Notes: generated by a model not told the origin, from the letters alone. A DNA stretch of 27,649 bases from CAZILM01 sp964625325 (GCA_964625325.1 CAZVBA010000005.1:1-27649), one strand, 5' to 3'. Numbered from the stretch's first letter, positions 14,267 to 22,009 are shown. Numbers and translations are program-made.

Positions 14267-15910
14267 ATGAAACTTTTCAAAACCATCAAGCAGACATTCA
14301 AGCGAATGCCTCGCAAAGCCCTTATTCTGGCTGTGTTAGCTGGCGGACTGATTGCAGTACCGCTAATCGCCCGAGCCGAATTCTACCCAGCTCGTCCAAC
14401 CTTTGACTATAACAAGCCTTGTAACCCAAGCGACAGCGATCCTTACGACCGTTGTGGTTCACTGACCGGTCCGGTCTTTGACTCATTCATTAACACGCCA
14501 AGCTATGGTGACGAACGATCTTTTGTTGACGCTCGTCGTAGCGACCAAACTGCCTCCGGTAGCTTCAAGAATGTTTTGCCTGCTGTAACCGGCGGTAGCA
14601 AAGACGTTGTCGTGCGTATGTACATCCACAATAATGCCAACCCCAGTACCAACAATGGTATTGGTGTAGCTCACGGCACTAACGTACGTGTTCTTGTGCC
14701 AACCGGTACTGGCACGGCCCTACGGGCCCGTGGCTACATTGGCGCCACCAACGCAACACCTAACTTAGTAGAAGACACTGTAGACTTTACGGATAGTCAG
14801 AACTTCAGCCTAGAGTATGTGCCTGGTTCAGCTACCCTGTATGACAATGACAACTTCAAGAGCGGTGTTAAGTTAAGTGACTCAATTGTTACAACCGGTG
14901 CGCCTATCGGTAGCGATGCCTTAGACGGTAACTTCAAAGGCTGCTTCGAGTTCGAAGCGGTCGTCCAACTTCACCTGAAGGTTAAGACTCCTACCCCTCC
15001 TCCATCTCCTAAAGTAAACTTTACCAAGCAAGTTGCTCTACCTGGTCAAGCTGCCTGGGGCGAGAGTGTTACTACTAAGCCAGGTGACCACGTCAAATGG
15101 TTGATGTCCTTCTCTAACAAAGGTACGACCGATCTGACCCACGTTAAGATCAGCGACAAACTGCCCCCTCACTTAGCGCTGGTACCCGGCTCTGTCCACT
15201 ACATTGACGCCGCTCAAGATGTCAAACAGAATGACGGCCCATTGTTTACGACTGGCGGTATTGATTTCGCAACCTGGAAACCAAATGGTGGTTTCTACGT
15301 CAAATTTGAGACTACTACTAAAGACGACTTTGATGGCTGTCAAGTCAGCTTACGCAATATAGCTTACAACGATACCGATCAGACCGACCAGGTCCAAGAT
15401 ACTGCTGACGTCACCATCAAGAAACCAAACTGCCAACCGCAGACGCCAATCTATAGCTGTGATATGTTGAACAAAGCGTTCGAAAGCGGTCGGACTTACC
15501 GATTCACTACTGACACTACGGCTGAAGGTGGTGCCACCGTCAAACAGTACAACTACGATATTGTCGGTAACAACAACTACCACGCTACAGCTATTTCCAA
15601 CAAAGCCAATGGTCAGTATGACCACACCTTCCCGGCACCTGGTGACTACGTGGTTACCGTCAGCGCCGACTTCAACGTAAACGGTCAGGTGAAATCAAAC
15701 ACCAGCAACGCCTGTAAAGTAAGCATCAACATTCCTAAAGAGAATTGTAAGGTGCCAGGCAAAGAGCAATTCCCACCGAATTCGCCTGAGTGTAAGGAAG
15801 TTACACTAGTCAACACTGGCCCTGGCGATGTGCTCGGCATCTTCGCCGCTACCACGCTAGTCGGTGCCATGTTGTACCGCCTCCGCACTCTCCACAAGTT
15901 CAATAGCTAA
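14267..15910 (+). CDS. Large secreted surface protein with LPXTG-like sorting signal (LVNTG)
   Basis: The 547-residue protein has an N-terminal signal peptide (basic MKLFKTIKQTFKRMPRK, hydrophobic core, likely cleavage after ARA near residue 37). Next come an N-terminal beta-rich region (about 40-240), a Pro hinge TPTPPPSPK and a DUF11-like domain (about 244-390). The DUF11-like region contains KPGDHVKWLMSFSNKGTTDL and SDKLPPHLALVPGSV. A PKD-like domain (about 395-490) ends TFPAPGDYVVTVSA. The C-terminus is LVNTGPGDV (514-522), a hydrophobic stretch and RLRTLHK, the layout of a sortase signal with Val in place of Pro. AAGGAG is nine bases before the ATG at 14267 but only three before the ATG at 14261, so the second is preferred. 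It is likely anchored outside and may act in attachment to a host or surface. No sortase gene lies in the window. Confidence 0.88.
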   Translation: MKLFKTIKQTFKRMPRKALILAVLAGGLIAVPLIARAEFYPARPTFDYNKPCNPSDSDPYDRCGSLTGPVFDSFINTPSYGDERSFVDARRSDQTASGSFKNVLPAVTGGSKDVVVRMYIHNNANPSTNNGIGVAHGTNVRVLVPTGTGTALRARGYIGATNATPNLVEDTVDFTDSQNFSLEYVPGSATLYDNDNFKSGVKLSDSIVTTGAPIGSDALDGNFKGCFEFEAVVQLHLKVKTPTPPPSPKVNFTKQVALPGQAAWGESVTTKPGDHVKWLMSFSNKGTTDLTHVKISDKLPPHLALVPGSVHYIDAAQDVKQNDGPLFTTGGIDFATWKPNGGFYVKFETTTKDDFDGCQVSLRNIAYNDTDQTDQVQDTADVTIKKPNCQPQTPIYSCDMLNKAFESGRTYRFTTDTTAEGGATVKQYNYDIVGNNNYHATAISNKANGQYDHTFPAPGDYVVTVSADFNVNGQVKSNTSNACKVSINIPKENCKVPGKEQFPPNSPECKEVTLVNTGPGDVLGIFAATTLVGAMLYRLRTLHKFNS

Positions 15911-15946
15911 CACTGTGGAAAAGCACTAGCGCAAAAGTCAAAATTG

Positions 15947-15955
15947 TGCTAGGAT
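15947..15955 (+). promoter_or_regulatory. Extended -10 promoter before the candidate small RNA
   Basis: TGC followed by TAGGAT (15950-15955) forms an extended -10. The same TGC-TANNNT form occurs before the 97-residue protein gene, pcrA and the leader peptide. No clear -35. The expected start is near 15962, 11 bases before the outer stem of the RNA. Confidence 0.5.
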
Positions 15956-15961
15956 AAATAC

Positions 15962-16119
15962 AGACAAGACTGACCGCCGCTCAAAATTGTATTTCGGCTT
16001 CCGTAAAACAACGGAAGTCGTTTTACTTTCAGCCTCCAACAATTCTTTCGCTCTACCCACGGTGAATCCTCTCACCGCGGGGACCCCAAAATACCGTCGC
16101 ACTCAAAGCGGCGGTTTTT
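15962..16119 (+). ncRNA. Structured small RNA candidate (about 155 nt)
   Basis: Four nested helices can be drawn by hand. The closing stem is ACCGCCGCT (15973-15981) with AGCGGCGGT (16107-16115), nine perfect pairs directly followed by a T-run (16115-16119). An inner helix is GTATTT (15989-15994) with AAATAC (16089-16094). A ten-pair hairpin is CGGCTTCCGT/ACGGAAGTCG (15995-16004/16011-16020, one G-U) with loop AAAACA. A second hairpin is CCC-A-CGGTGA/TCACCG-C-GGG (16056-16065/16072-16081, one mismatch) with loop ATCCTC. About 35 unpaired, pyrimidine-rich bases (16021-16055) separate the hairpins. The downstream gene is on the other strand, so this is not a riboswitch leader; the T-run makes it plus-strand. 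No SRP, tmRNA, RNase P or 6S signature was seen. It could also end the surface-protein transcript. Confidence 0.6.
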
Positions 16120-16130
16120 AATTATCAAAA

Positions 16131-16448
16131 CTAAGGCCTCAACGATAAACCAATGGCTATCAGTACGGCGGTTATGATGAACGCTGGCAGAAATATATAA
16201 AGCAATACTTTGCCGACCATAATACCGAACATCCGCCCAGTACTAATGTGTTTGGTTTTGGCCTCGGAAGCGACAAAGCTGCCCATATCACCGACAACAG
16301 CCGCGTATATGATGAGAGTAATGACAAGTCCGGTGGCGGATGCAAACAGATATAAAAGTAGTCGTGGTGAAGTTACGTGTTTGAAGTAGGCATATCCAAG
16401 GACAATCAGCCCGATTGTTACCCAGAAGAGTATTTGTTTAATTCGCAT
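16131..16448 (-). CDS. Small membrane protein, three predicted spans
   Basis: The 105-residue, hydrophobic protein has three membrane segments (about 5-22, 30-52 and 73-100). A polar loop, GSFVASEAKTKHISTGR, lies between the second and third. No family was recognised. The ATG lies 29 bases after the 3' end of tRNA-Glu on the same strand, so it may be read from the tRNA promoter or from a TATTAT element about 12 bases before the start. It converges on the candidate small RNA, whose end lies 11 bases beyond this stop. Confidence 0.65.
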   Translation of the reverse strand: MRIKQILFWVTIGLIVLGYAYFKHVTSPRLLLYLFASATGLVITLIIYAAVVGDMGSFVASEAKTKHISTGRMFGIMVGKVLLYIFLPAFIITAVLIAIGLSLRP

Positions 16449-16477
16449 GGTTTTGTATTAATAATAGTGAAAAACTT

Positions 16478-16552
16478 TGGTGATCCCGAGGGGAATCGAA
16501 CCCCTGTTGCCAGGATGAAAACCTGGTGTCCTAACCGTTAGACGACGGGACC
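16478..16552 (-). tRNA. tRNA-Glu(TTC) with encoded CCA
   Basis: Read on the minus strand, GGTCCCG pairs with CGGGATC in the acceptor stem (one G-U). The anticodon stem CCAGG/CCTGG encloses loop TTTTCAT with anticodon TTC. The T-arm is CAGGGGTTCGATTCCCCT. The discriminator A (16481) is followed by a genomic CCA (16480-16478). Total length is 75 bases, typical for tRNA-Glu plus CCA. Confidence 0.96.
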
Positions 16553-16573
16553 GTGAAATGACCAAAAAATATT

Positions 16574-16602
16574 ACCATAACAGATAAGAAATAGCCAGTC
16601 AA
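16574..16602 (-). promoter_or_regulatory. Promoter of tRNA-Glu
   Basis: On the minus strand TTGACT (16602-16597), 17 bases, then TATGGT (16579-16574). The expected start is near 16567, leaving about 15 bases before the mature tRNA end at 16552. An alternative -10, TAATAT, overlaps it. Confidence 0.55.
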
Positions 16603-16667
16603 AAGCCTCTTTAGCCTTTGTTTTGATTCCTGTTCATTCTTCACTGACTCACCTCAGCAATAATTCG

Positions 16668-16676
16668 TGCTACCAT
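16668..16676 (+). promoter_or_regulatory. Extended -10 promoter of the 97-residue protein gene (leaderless)
   Basis: TGC-TACCAT (hexamer 16671-16676) puts the expected transcription start on the ATG at 16683. This favours 16683 over an in-frame TTG at 16623. Confidence 0.55.
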
Positions 16677-16682
16677 ATATTT

Positions 16683-16976
16683 ATGGATGATAATCAAAAA
16701 ACAACTAACGATACGCCACCAGCACCAATGACGCAGGCACCGCAACATTCTCAGCCCAGCGAAACCTCAATGGTTCGCCAATTGGAAAAGGCTTCAGCCT
16801 GGACACTGATTCTCAGTGCCATTCTGTTTGCCGTCATTGCCATCATGAGTGTCTGGGGAGGTTTTGGGGATAGCAGCGATGCCGCCTGGAAAGCTTCGGC
16901 TTCTCTGGGCATCATTGCCTTGGCGGCGCTTGTCGTAAATGTCGGCGCCCGCATTTTTGAAGGCAAAGATAAATAG
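16683..16976 (+). CDS. Small membrane protein, two predicted spans
   Basis: The 97-residue protein starts with about 40 polar residues rich in Gln, Thr and Pro. Two membrane segments follow (about 37-58 and 70-90), and it ends in a charged tail (FEGKDK). No family was recognised. An open frame extends upstream to a TTG at 16623. The ATG at 16683 is preferred because an extended -10 sits at leaderless distance and no ribosome site precedes the TTG. The N-terminus probably faces the cytosol. Confidence 0.7.
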   Translation: MDDNQKTTNDTPPAPMTQAPQHSQPSETSMVRQLEKASAWTLILSAILFAVIAIMSVWGGFGDSSDAAWKASASLGIIALAALVVNVGARIFEGKDK

Positions 16977-16995
16977 TCCTATTCCCAATTGTATC

Positions 16996-17025
16996 TTGCT
17001 TCGTTTAACCATAAGCTAGTACACT
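16996..17025 (+). promoter_or_regulatory. Promoter of the pilin-like gene (leaderless)
   Basis: TTGCTT (16996-17001), 18 bases, TACACT (17020-17025). The expected start coincides with the ATG at 17032. The pyk promoter has the same -35 and spacing. Confidence 0.65.
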
Positions 17026-17031
17026 CATGTT

Positions 17032-17808
17032 ATGAAAAAGAATCAGAATGGGTTCAGTGCAGTTGAAGCACTGATGATAACAGTTATTGTGGCGGCAGTT
17101 GGTTTTGTAGGTTGGTATGTTTGGCACAATAGAAGCACGACTGCACCTAATACAAAAACGGTAAGCGAGCCTTCAAAAGAACTAAAATCCTATACTGACC
17201 CAGTTTTTAATTACTCATTTAAATATCCGGCTGATTGGAAAGTCTCGACCGAAAAAGACGACCATTGGGGTAAAGATATGCTGAGTACACTTACTACCAT
17301 CACAGACCCATCGGAAAAGAATCAATTTGTTTTAAGAGCAGATTACGGTGGACGTGGCGGTAACTGCGTACCTGCTTCGGGTGATGCCTTATTTGCCGAA
17401 AACAACTTCTGCGCCAGTAAGCAGGTGTTAGATGAATTCGTAACCATGAATAAACTCACAACGTTAGACCCCTTAGACCAGCTATCAAATAAGCACGTGA
17501 TCAATTACTTCGCGGTAGATAAGACTAAATTCCGTGATCCACACAAGAGTACTGAGTTTTTGTATGAACTTACGTACCAAAATTCTGTTAAAGATCTGGC
17601 AACGTTTAAGGCTGGTGTAATGGGCCCCTATGGCGATTCGACAGACGTGCTTATAAATACTACTACTGGCAAGGATAGCTTCTTCTACCTGGCTTCAATG
17701 ACAAAACAACCTGGCAGTAGCGAAGCTTATTTCAATGAAGCCGTCCCAAAGCAATATTCCCAAATCTTACAGTCAATAACCCTTGGCTCTCCCTACGAAG
17801 TTGAATAG
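17032..17808 (+). CDS. Type IV pilin-like protein with soluble C-terminal domain
   Basis: The 258-residue protein begins with a type IV prepilin leader: basic MKKNQNG, cleavage expected between G7 and F8, and the conserved glutamate at mature position 5 (E12). A hydrophobic helix to about residue 31 follows. After a Thr/Lys/Pro linker the extracellular part has YSFKYPADWKVS, a segment typical of PsbP-like domains attached to pilin or membrane anchors. It also has one likely disulfide pair (C112 and C127 region). Prepilin peptidase and assembly ATPases are not in this window. It may be a minor pilin or a pilus-associated surface protein, relevant to twitching or DNA uptake in these small cells. 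It stands alone under its own promoter. Confidence 0.82.
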   Translation: MKKNQNGFSAVEALMITVIVAAVGFVGWYVWHNRSTTAPNTKTVSEPSKELKSYTDPVFNYSFKYPADWKVSTEKDDHWGKDMLSTLTTITDPSEKNQFVLRADYGGRGGNCVPASGDALFAENNFCASKQVLDEFVTMNKLTTLDPLDQLSNKHVINYFAVDKTKFRDPHKSTEFLYELTYQNSVKDLATFKAGVMGPYGDSTDVLINTTTGKDSFFYLASMTKQPGSSEAYFNEAVPKQYSQILQSITLGSPYEVE

Positions 17809-17810
17809 CC

Positions 17811-17840
17811 TTGCTTGATATAAGCATAAGCAAGTAGACT
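17811..17840 (+). promoter_or_regulatory. Promoter of pyk operon (near-leaderless)
   Basis: TTGCTT (17811-17816), 18 bases, TAGACT (17835-17840). The expected start is near 17847, two bases before the ATG. The -35 overlaps the end of the short gap after the pilin-like gene. Confidence 0.65.
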
Positions 17841-17848
17841 AGAGAGTA

Positions 17849-19279
17849 ATGGATACGACAGACAGGGCACCTAATGTCCCATTGGCCAAATTCAAACGCA
17901 CCAAAATCCTAGCCACCATCGGTCCGGCCACCGATAGCTACGAAGCCATTCTGGCCTTAATTAAAGCCGGCGCCAATGGTTTAAGGCTAAACTTCGGCCA
18001 TGATACCTACGCGGTGCGTGAGCAACAGATAAAATGGATCAGACAAGCCAGCAAAGAATATGGCAAACCGGTGGCGATTGTGCAGGATTTGCAGGGGCCC
18101 AAGATGCGGCTGGGCGAATTTGAAGGCGTAGTGGCGGTCCAAAAAGGCCAGACCATTAGACTAGCCTACAACGCCGACTATGAGAGTACCGGCATCGTAC
18201 CAACCCAGTACGACCTGAGTAAGAAGGTCAAACGCGGCCAACGGCTATACATATTCGATGGTAGCGTGCGCACCACCGTTAGCAGTATCAAGGGCGGGGT
18301 GGTGTTCGCCAGCGCCGAGAACGACGGTATTCTGATCCGCCGCAAAGGCATCAACCTGCCGGACACAGATTTTGCCGGCGACATTATTACCAAAAAAGAC
18401 CGTGAAGATCTGGCGTTTGGCACCACCCACGATATTGATTACGTGGCGCTGAGCTTTATCCAATCCGGCGATGACGTGCGCCGCTTTAAAACGGTCCTCA
18501 AAGGCCTGGGCAGTTCGGCTCGTATCATTGCCAAAATTGAGACTAAGGCGGCCGTCGACAACCTGGAAGACATCGCCCGCGAAGCTGACGCTCTGATGGT
18601 GGCGCGCGGCGACCTGGCGGTGGAAACGTCACCCGAATCAGTGCCGGTGGTGCAGCGCCAGATTATTGCCTTGGGCCTGCGGTTTGCCAAGCCGACCATC
18701 GTAGCTACCCAAATGTTAGCCAGCATGGTGTTCGCCAATGAACCGACCCGCGCCGAGGTGTCGGATATCGCTACGGCCGTCATTTTGGGTACCGACTGCG
18801 TAATGCTGAGTGATGAAACGGCCAGCGGCAAGTATCCGCTCCAAACGGTCGAAGTTATGAAGCGGGTGATTGGTTTTACGCAGACGAGCAATATAGCCGA
18901 TGTCGAGTTTCTGGACCCCGGCGACCTGGACCACTCCCGGGCGATGGCAACGGCAGTCATCAACCTGGCTGAAAACATGCAGGCCAAGGCGATTGTAGCC
19001 GAGACCAAATCCGGCGCCACGGCGTTGCAGATCGCTAGCCACCGGCCGAGCATTTCGGTCATCGCGGTTACCTCGGACAATCGTACTGCCCAACAACTGG
19101 CGCTGGTCTATGGCATCAAAAGTTATGTGCGGCCGGCCGGCCGCCAAGCCGCCAACAAACTGACTGACTGGCTGCACCTGCACAAGCTGCTTAGCAAGGG
19201 CGATATTATCGTGACGGCGTCGGGCAAATATCCCGGTGTGGTCGGCACGACTGATACTATTAAAGTGCGGGTTTTATAA
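17849..19279 (+). CDS. pyk: Pyruvate kinase
   Basis: This enzyme makes pyruvate and ATP from phosphoenolpyruvate and ADP, the last step of glycolysis. The 476-residue length is normal. Family signs are TKILATIGPATDSYEAI near the N-terminus, NGLRLNFGHDTY (usually N-ARLNFSHG) and the B domain. The active-site strand IAKIETKAAVDNLEDI, MVARGDLAVE, TQMLASM and the signature EPTRAEVSDIATAVILGTDC follow, then MLSDETASGKYP. The C-terminal domain has IVAETKSGATALQIASHRP. The G in LNFGH replaces a common serine. It heads a tightly spaced cluster pyk-pgk-tpiA; the pgk ATG is 15 bases past the stop. Base composition is GC-rich relative to the surface genes. Confidence 0.96.
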   Translation: MDTTDRAPNVPLAKFKRTKILATIGPATDSYEAILALIKAGANGLRLNFGHDTYAVREQQIKWIRQASKEYGKPVAIVQDLQGPKMRLGEFEGVVAVQKGQTIRLAYNADYESTGIVPTQYDLSKKVKRGQRLYIFDGSVRTTVSSIKGGVVFASAENDGILIRRKGINLPDTDFAGDIITKKDREDLAFGTTHDIDYVALSFIQSGDDVRRFKTVLKGLGSSARIIAKIETKAAVDNLEDIAREADALMVARGDLAVETSPESVPVVQRQIIALGLRFAKPTIVATQMLASMVFANEPTRAEVSDIATAVILGTDCVMLSDETASGKYPLQTVEVMKRVIGFTQTSNIADVEFLDPGDLDHSRAMATAVINLAENMQAKAIVAETKSGATALQIASHRPSISVIAVTSDNRTAQQLALVYGIKSYVRPAGRQAANKLTDWLHLHKLLSKGDIIVTASGKYPGVVGTTDTIKVRVL

Positions 19280-19294
19280 CTTAGGCGGGCGGGC

Positions 19295-20593
19295 ATGTTT
19301 ACCAAGAAAACCATTAAAGATATCGATCTCAAAGGCAAGCGGGTGCTGCTGCGGGCCGATTATAACGTGCCGGTGGACGATTACGGGCGCATCACCGACG
19401 ACTATCGTATCCAGCAGTCACTGCCAACGCTTGAATATCTGCTGGCCCAAGATTGTAGCATCGTCATAACCTCGCACCTGGGACGTCCGGACGGCCAGGT
19501 TGATAAACATTTCAGCCTAAGTGCGGTGGCCCAGAAACTTAGCAAACTGCTCAAACGCGAAGTAACCTTTATACCGGAGTGCGTCGGGCCGCAAGTCAAC
19601 CAAAAGACGGCCAGCCTGAAACCTAAAGAAATTGTGCTGCTGGAGAATGTCCGCTTCCATCCCCAGGAGGAAGCCAATGATCCGGCCTTTGCCACGCAGC
19701 TGGTAGCTGATACTCACGCCGAGGTGTTTGTGCAGGATTGTTTTGGCGTGGTGCACCGGGCGCACGCTTCAATCGTCGGCGTAACCAAGTTCCTGCCCAG
19801 CGTGGCCGGTTTGCTGCTCGAAAAAGAAGTCGACACCATTACCAGCGTCATGGAAAACCCGAAACGACCGCTACTATGCATCATCGGTGGTGCCAAAATT
19901 GCTGACAAAATCGATATCCTAAACCGCTTCGTCGAAATAGCCGACTTTGTGGCTATTGGCGGCGCCATGGCCAACACCTTTCTGCTGGCGGAGGGAATTA
20001 AGATTGGCCGCAGCAAGGCGGACAAAACCGACGTGCCGCTGGCCAAAGACATTTTGGAAAAAGCCCGCGCCAAGGCTAAGAAACAGCCGTTTATCTTTTA
20101 TCTGCCGCAGGACGGGGTGGTGGCGGACAGCCTGGAGCGAACCGCCCATACGCGCATAGTCGACTGGGACACCAATGTGATTGCCGACGTTGAGAATTAT
20201 CCCAAGCGGCCGCCGCGCAAGTCCGGCCGGGTGGCGTCCGACGAAATGATACTCGACATTGGTCCCTTCAGCGGCGCTTTCATAGCTGGCGGAATGCAAC
20301 TCAGCAATACCGTGATTTGGAACGGTACGATGGGCGTAACTGAAACCAGCGCCTTGCATGGGCCAATTGGCCCGTTTGCCCATGGTACCGAATTGATTAT
20401 GGACGGCATTTGCGGTGACTACGGCCACAAACCGTTCAGCGTGGTCGGTGGCGGTGACACCGTGGCCTACATCGAACAGCGCAAGATGACCGATTGCTTT
20501 AACCACGTTTCCACCGGCGGCGGCGCCAGCCTGGAACTGATGGCTGGCAAAAAACTACCCGGCGTTGAAGCGCTGCTGGATAAGAAAAAATAG
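19295..20593 (+). CDS. pgk: Phosphoglycerate kinase
   Basis: This enzyme transfers phosphate from 1,3-bisphosphoglycerate to ADP in glycolysis. At 432 residues it is somewhat longer than the usual ~395-400. It shows LLRADYNVPVD (substrate loop), TSHLGRPDG, LENVRFHPQEE, DCFGVVHRAHASIVGV, GGAKIADKIDIL, NTVIWNGTMGV and the nucleotide loop VVGGGDTVAYI. VSTGGGASLELMAGKKLPG closes the protein. The extra length seems to lie around residues 290-320 (NYPKRPPRKSGRVASDE), a basic insertion before the last domain strands. It follows pyk by 15 bases, with only GGCGGGCGGG as a poor ribosome site, and precedes tpiA by 21 bases. Confidence 0.96.
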   Translation: MFTKKTIKDIDLKGKRVLLRADYNVPVDDYGRITDDYRIQQSLPTLEYLLAQDCSIVITSHLGRPDGQVDKHFSLSAVAQKLSKLLKREVTFIPECVGPQVNQKTASLKPKEIVLLENVRFHPQEEANDPAFATQLVADTHAEVFVQDCFGVVHRAHASIVGVTKFLPSVAGLLLEKEVDTITSVMENPKRPLLCIIGGAKIADKIDILNRFVEIADFVAIGGAMANTFLLAEGIKIGRSKADKTDVPLAKDILEKARAKAKKQPFIFYLPQDGVVADSLERTAHTRIVDWDTNVIADVENYPKRPPRKSGRVASDEMILDIGPFSGAFIAGGMQLSNTVIWNGTMGVTETSALHGPIGPFAHGTELIMDGICGDYGHKPFSVVGGGDTVAYIEQRKMTDCFNHVSTGGGASLELMAGKKLPGVEALLDKKK

Positions 20594-20595
20594 GG

Positions 20596-20601
20596 TACAA
20601 T
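20596..20601 (+). promoter_or_regulatory. Internal promoter -10 before tpiA
   Basis: TACAAT within GGGTACAATAAG, the same block as before folD. The expected start is near 20608, seven bases before the tpiA ATG. It could let tpiA and the following gene be expressed apart from pyk-pgk. Confidence 0.5.
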
Positions 20602-20614
20602 AAGCGTAAGAATT

Positions 20615-21424
20615 ATGGGCAAAATCTTAATCGTGGGAAATTGGAAAATGCACCTGAGCGTCGCTCAGGCCAGCCTGCTGGTGCACCGTTTGGACACGCA
20701 CATCAAGGCCCACCGCGATATCGAAGTGGTGCTGGCGCCCAGTATGTTGGCCCTGCAGCCACTGAGCGTGCAGATTGATCGCCGCAAATTCCGCCTGGCC
20801 GCCCAGAACGCCTACCCTAAAGACGAGGGCGCTTACACCGGCGAAGTATCTTTTGCCATGCTCCAAGACTTGGTCCATTACGCCCTGGTGGGACATTCCG
20901 AGCGCCGCCATGTCTTCAACGAGTCGCAAAGTTTGATTAGAGATAAAGTAACGGCCGCTTTTCGCAACAATATAACACCGATTCTTTGCATCGGCGAAAC
21001 CAGCACCGAGAAATTGACAGGCGAAACTAGCCGGGTATTGCATGACCAGCTGACCACGGCCATCAGCAATCTGACAGCCGGTGAGGTTGAGGAGCTGGTG
21101 GTGGCTTACGAACCGGTCTGGGCTATTAGCAGCGGTACCGATTACGCCAACCACACGAATGCCAAATCGGACGAGGTCGAAAAAGCCGTTAAGGTTATCC
21201 GCCACAATATCGCCGAGCTGTACGGCGAAAAGGCCTCCAAACGGGTGCGCGTATTGTACGGCGGCAGCAGCAATGCTGAAAACGCCGCGGCCTATCTGAG
21301 TGTTGAAGGCATTGATGGCTTATTGCCGGGCGGTGCCAGTCTGAATTATCACGAATTTAGCGGCATTGTGGCCAGTGCCGAGCGCGTCATGCATAAGAAC
21401 GAGGAGCCTGTCCATGGACACTAA
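20615..21424 (+). CDS. tpiA: Triosephosphate isomerase
   Basis: This enzyme interconverts dihydroxyacetone phosphate and glyceraldehyde 3-phosphate. At 269 residues it is slightly longer than the usual ~250. The catalytic residues are present: N9-K11 in GNWKMH, H94 in VGHSERR and E166 in AYEPVWA. YGGSSNAENA (phosphate loop) and LLPGGASL near the C-terminus are normal. The flexible loop 6, normally AIGTGKxA, reads AISSGTDYANHT, so the conserved GTGK is missing and the loop seems longer. The 3' end overlaps the next gene by 11 bases. It is the third glycolytic gene in the cluster and has its own GGGTACAATA promoter block. Confidence 0.95.
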   Translation: MGKILIVGNWKMHLSVAQASLLVHRLDTHIKAHRDIEVVLAPSMLALQPLSVQIDRRKFRLAAQNAYPKDEGAYTGEVSFAMLQDLVHYALVGHSERRHVFNESQSLIRDKVTAAFRNNITPILCIGETSTEKLTGETSRVLHDQLTTAISNLTAGEVEELVVAYEPVWAISSGTDYANHTNAKSDEVEKAVKVIRHNIAELYGEKASKRVRVLYGGSSNAENAAAYLSVEGIDGLLPGGASLNYHEFSGIVASAERVMHKNEEPVHGH

Positions 21425-21983
21425 GGACGGCGACCAGCCCCGCGTCTTTGACGTTGCTAAGCCCGGCCAAAGTGAGCCGTCGTCGACGTCGCGGCCGGTA
21501 ATTGTCGGCCACAAAAACATGATTGATGACCCGATGATGAAAGCGGCCGCTTCCTCAACCCTCGACGCCAACAAGCCGCCCGAAGAGGGCAGTAGTATCA
21601 CTGTTAGGGAAGTCACTGATGACGACAGCATAGCGCCCCACCAGGCCAAACCGGTGATGCCCCTAGAGAAAATCGACGTACCCAAAGACGAACCAGCCGA
21701 GGCCGAGAAGCCGGCCGAACCGCCCGCTGCGCCCGAGCCCGCCAAAGAACCGCCGGCCGGCGATAGCGTTTCTGACGCCATGAAAGCCAAGGAAAAAGAC
21801 GAGAAGGCCAACCAAGAAGAGCAAGCCGAGGCCGAAGCTATCCAAAAGCTAATTGAAAGCAAACAATACGTGGTGCACGTCGGTGAAATCAACCACCACA
21901 AGCGCAGCCGCCTGATGTACATAATTGTAATTGTGGCCGTGCTGGCCGCCGCCGGTGCTACTGCTGCCTACTTGCTCAAGTAA
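21414..21983 (+). CDS. Acidic Pro/Ala/Glu-rich single-span membrane protein
   Basis: The 189-residue protein has a long disordered-looking N-terminal region (1-130) rich in Asp, Glu, Pro, Ala and Lys. A charged helical stretch follows (about 130-160), and there is one C-terminal membrane segment, MYIIVIVAVLAAAGATAAYLL, after a basic KRSR. This tail-anchored topology would leave the acidic part in the cytosol. No family was recognised. The ATG at 21414 lies inside tpiA (11-base overlap) with a GAGGAG site upstream. An in-frame extension to 21366 is open but lacks a ribosome site. The overlap implies coupling to tpiA. Confidence 0.78.
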   Translation: MDTKDGDQPRVFDVAKPGQSEPSSTSRPVIVGHKNMIDDPMMKAAASSTLDANKPPEEGSSITVREVTDDDSIAPHQAKPVMPLEKIDVPKDEPAEAEKPAEPPAAPEPAKEPPAGDSVSDAMKAKEKDEKANQEEQAEAEAIQKLIESKQYVVHVGEINHHKRSRLMYIIVIVAVLAAAGATAAYLLK

Positions 21984-21994
21984 TCGTTTGTTGC

Positions 21995-22003
21995 TGCTAG
22001 AAT
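21995..22003 (+). promoter_or_regulatory. Extended -10 promoter of pcrA (leaderless)
   Basis: TGC-TAGAAT (hexamer 21998-22003) puts the expected transcription start on the GTG at 22010. No convincing -35. Confidence 0.5.
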
Positions 22004-22009
22004 ATTGGA

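Noticed and set aside
15921..15953. Inverted repeat CTAGCGC/GTGCTAG as a terminator of the surface gene
   Set aside because: It needs a G-U pair, has a 14-base loop, lacks a T-run and overlaps the -10 of the small-RNA candidate.
18439..19080. Minus-strand frames opposite pyk, and similar ones opposite pgk and tpiA
   Set aside because: GC-rich coding DNA gives long antisense frames by chance; the plus-strand enzymes are fully conserved.
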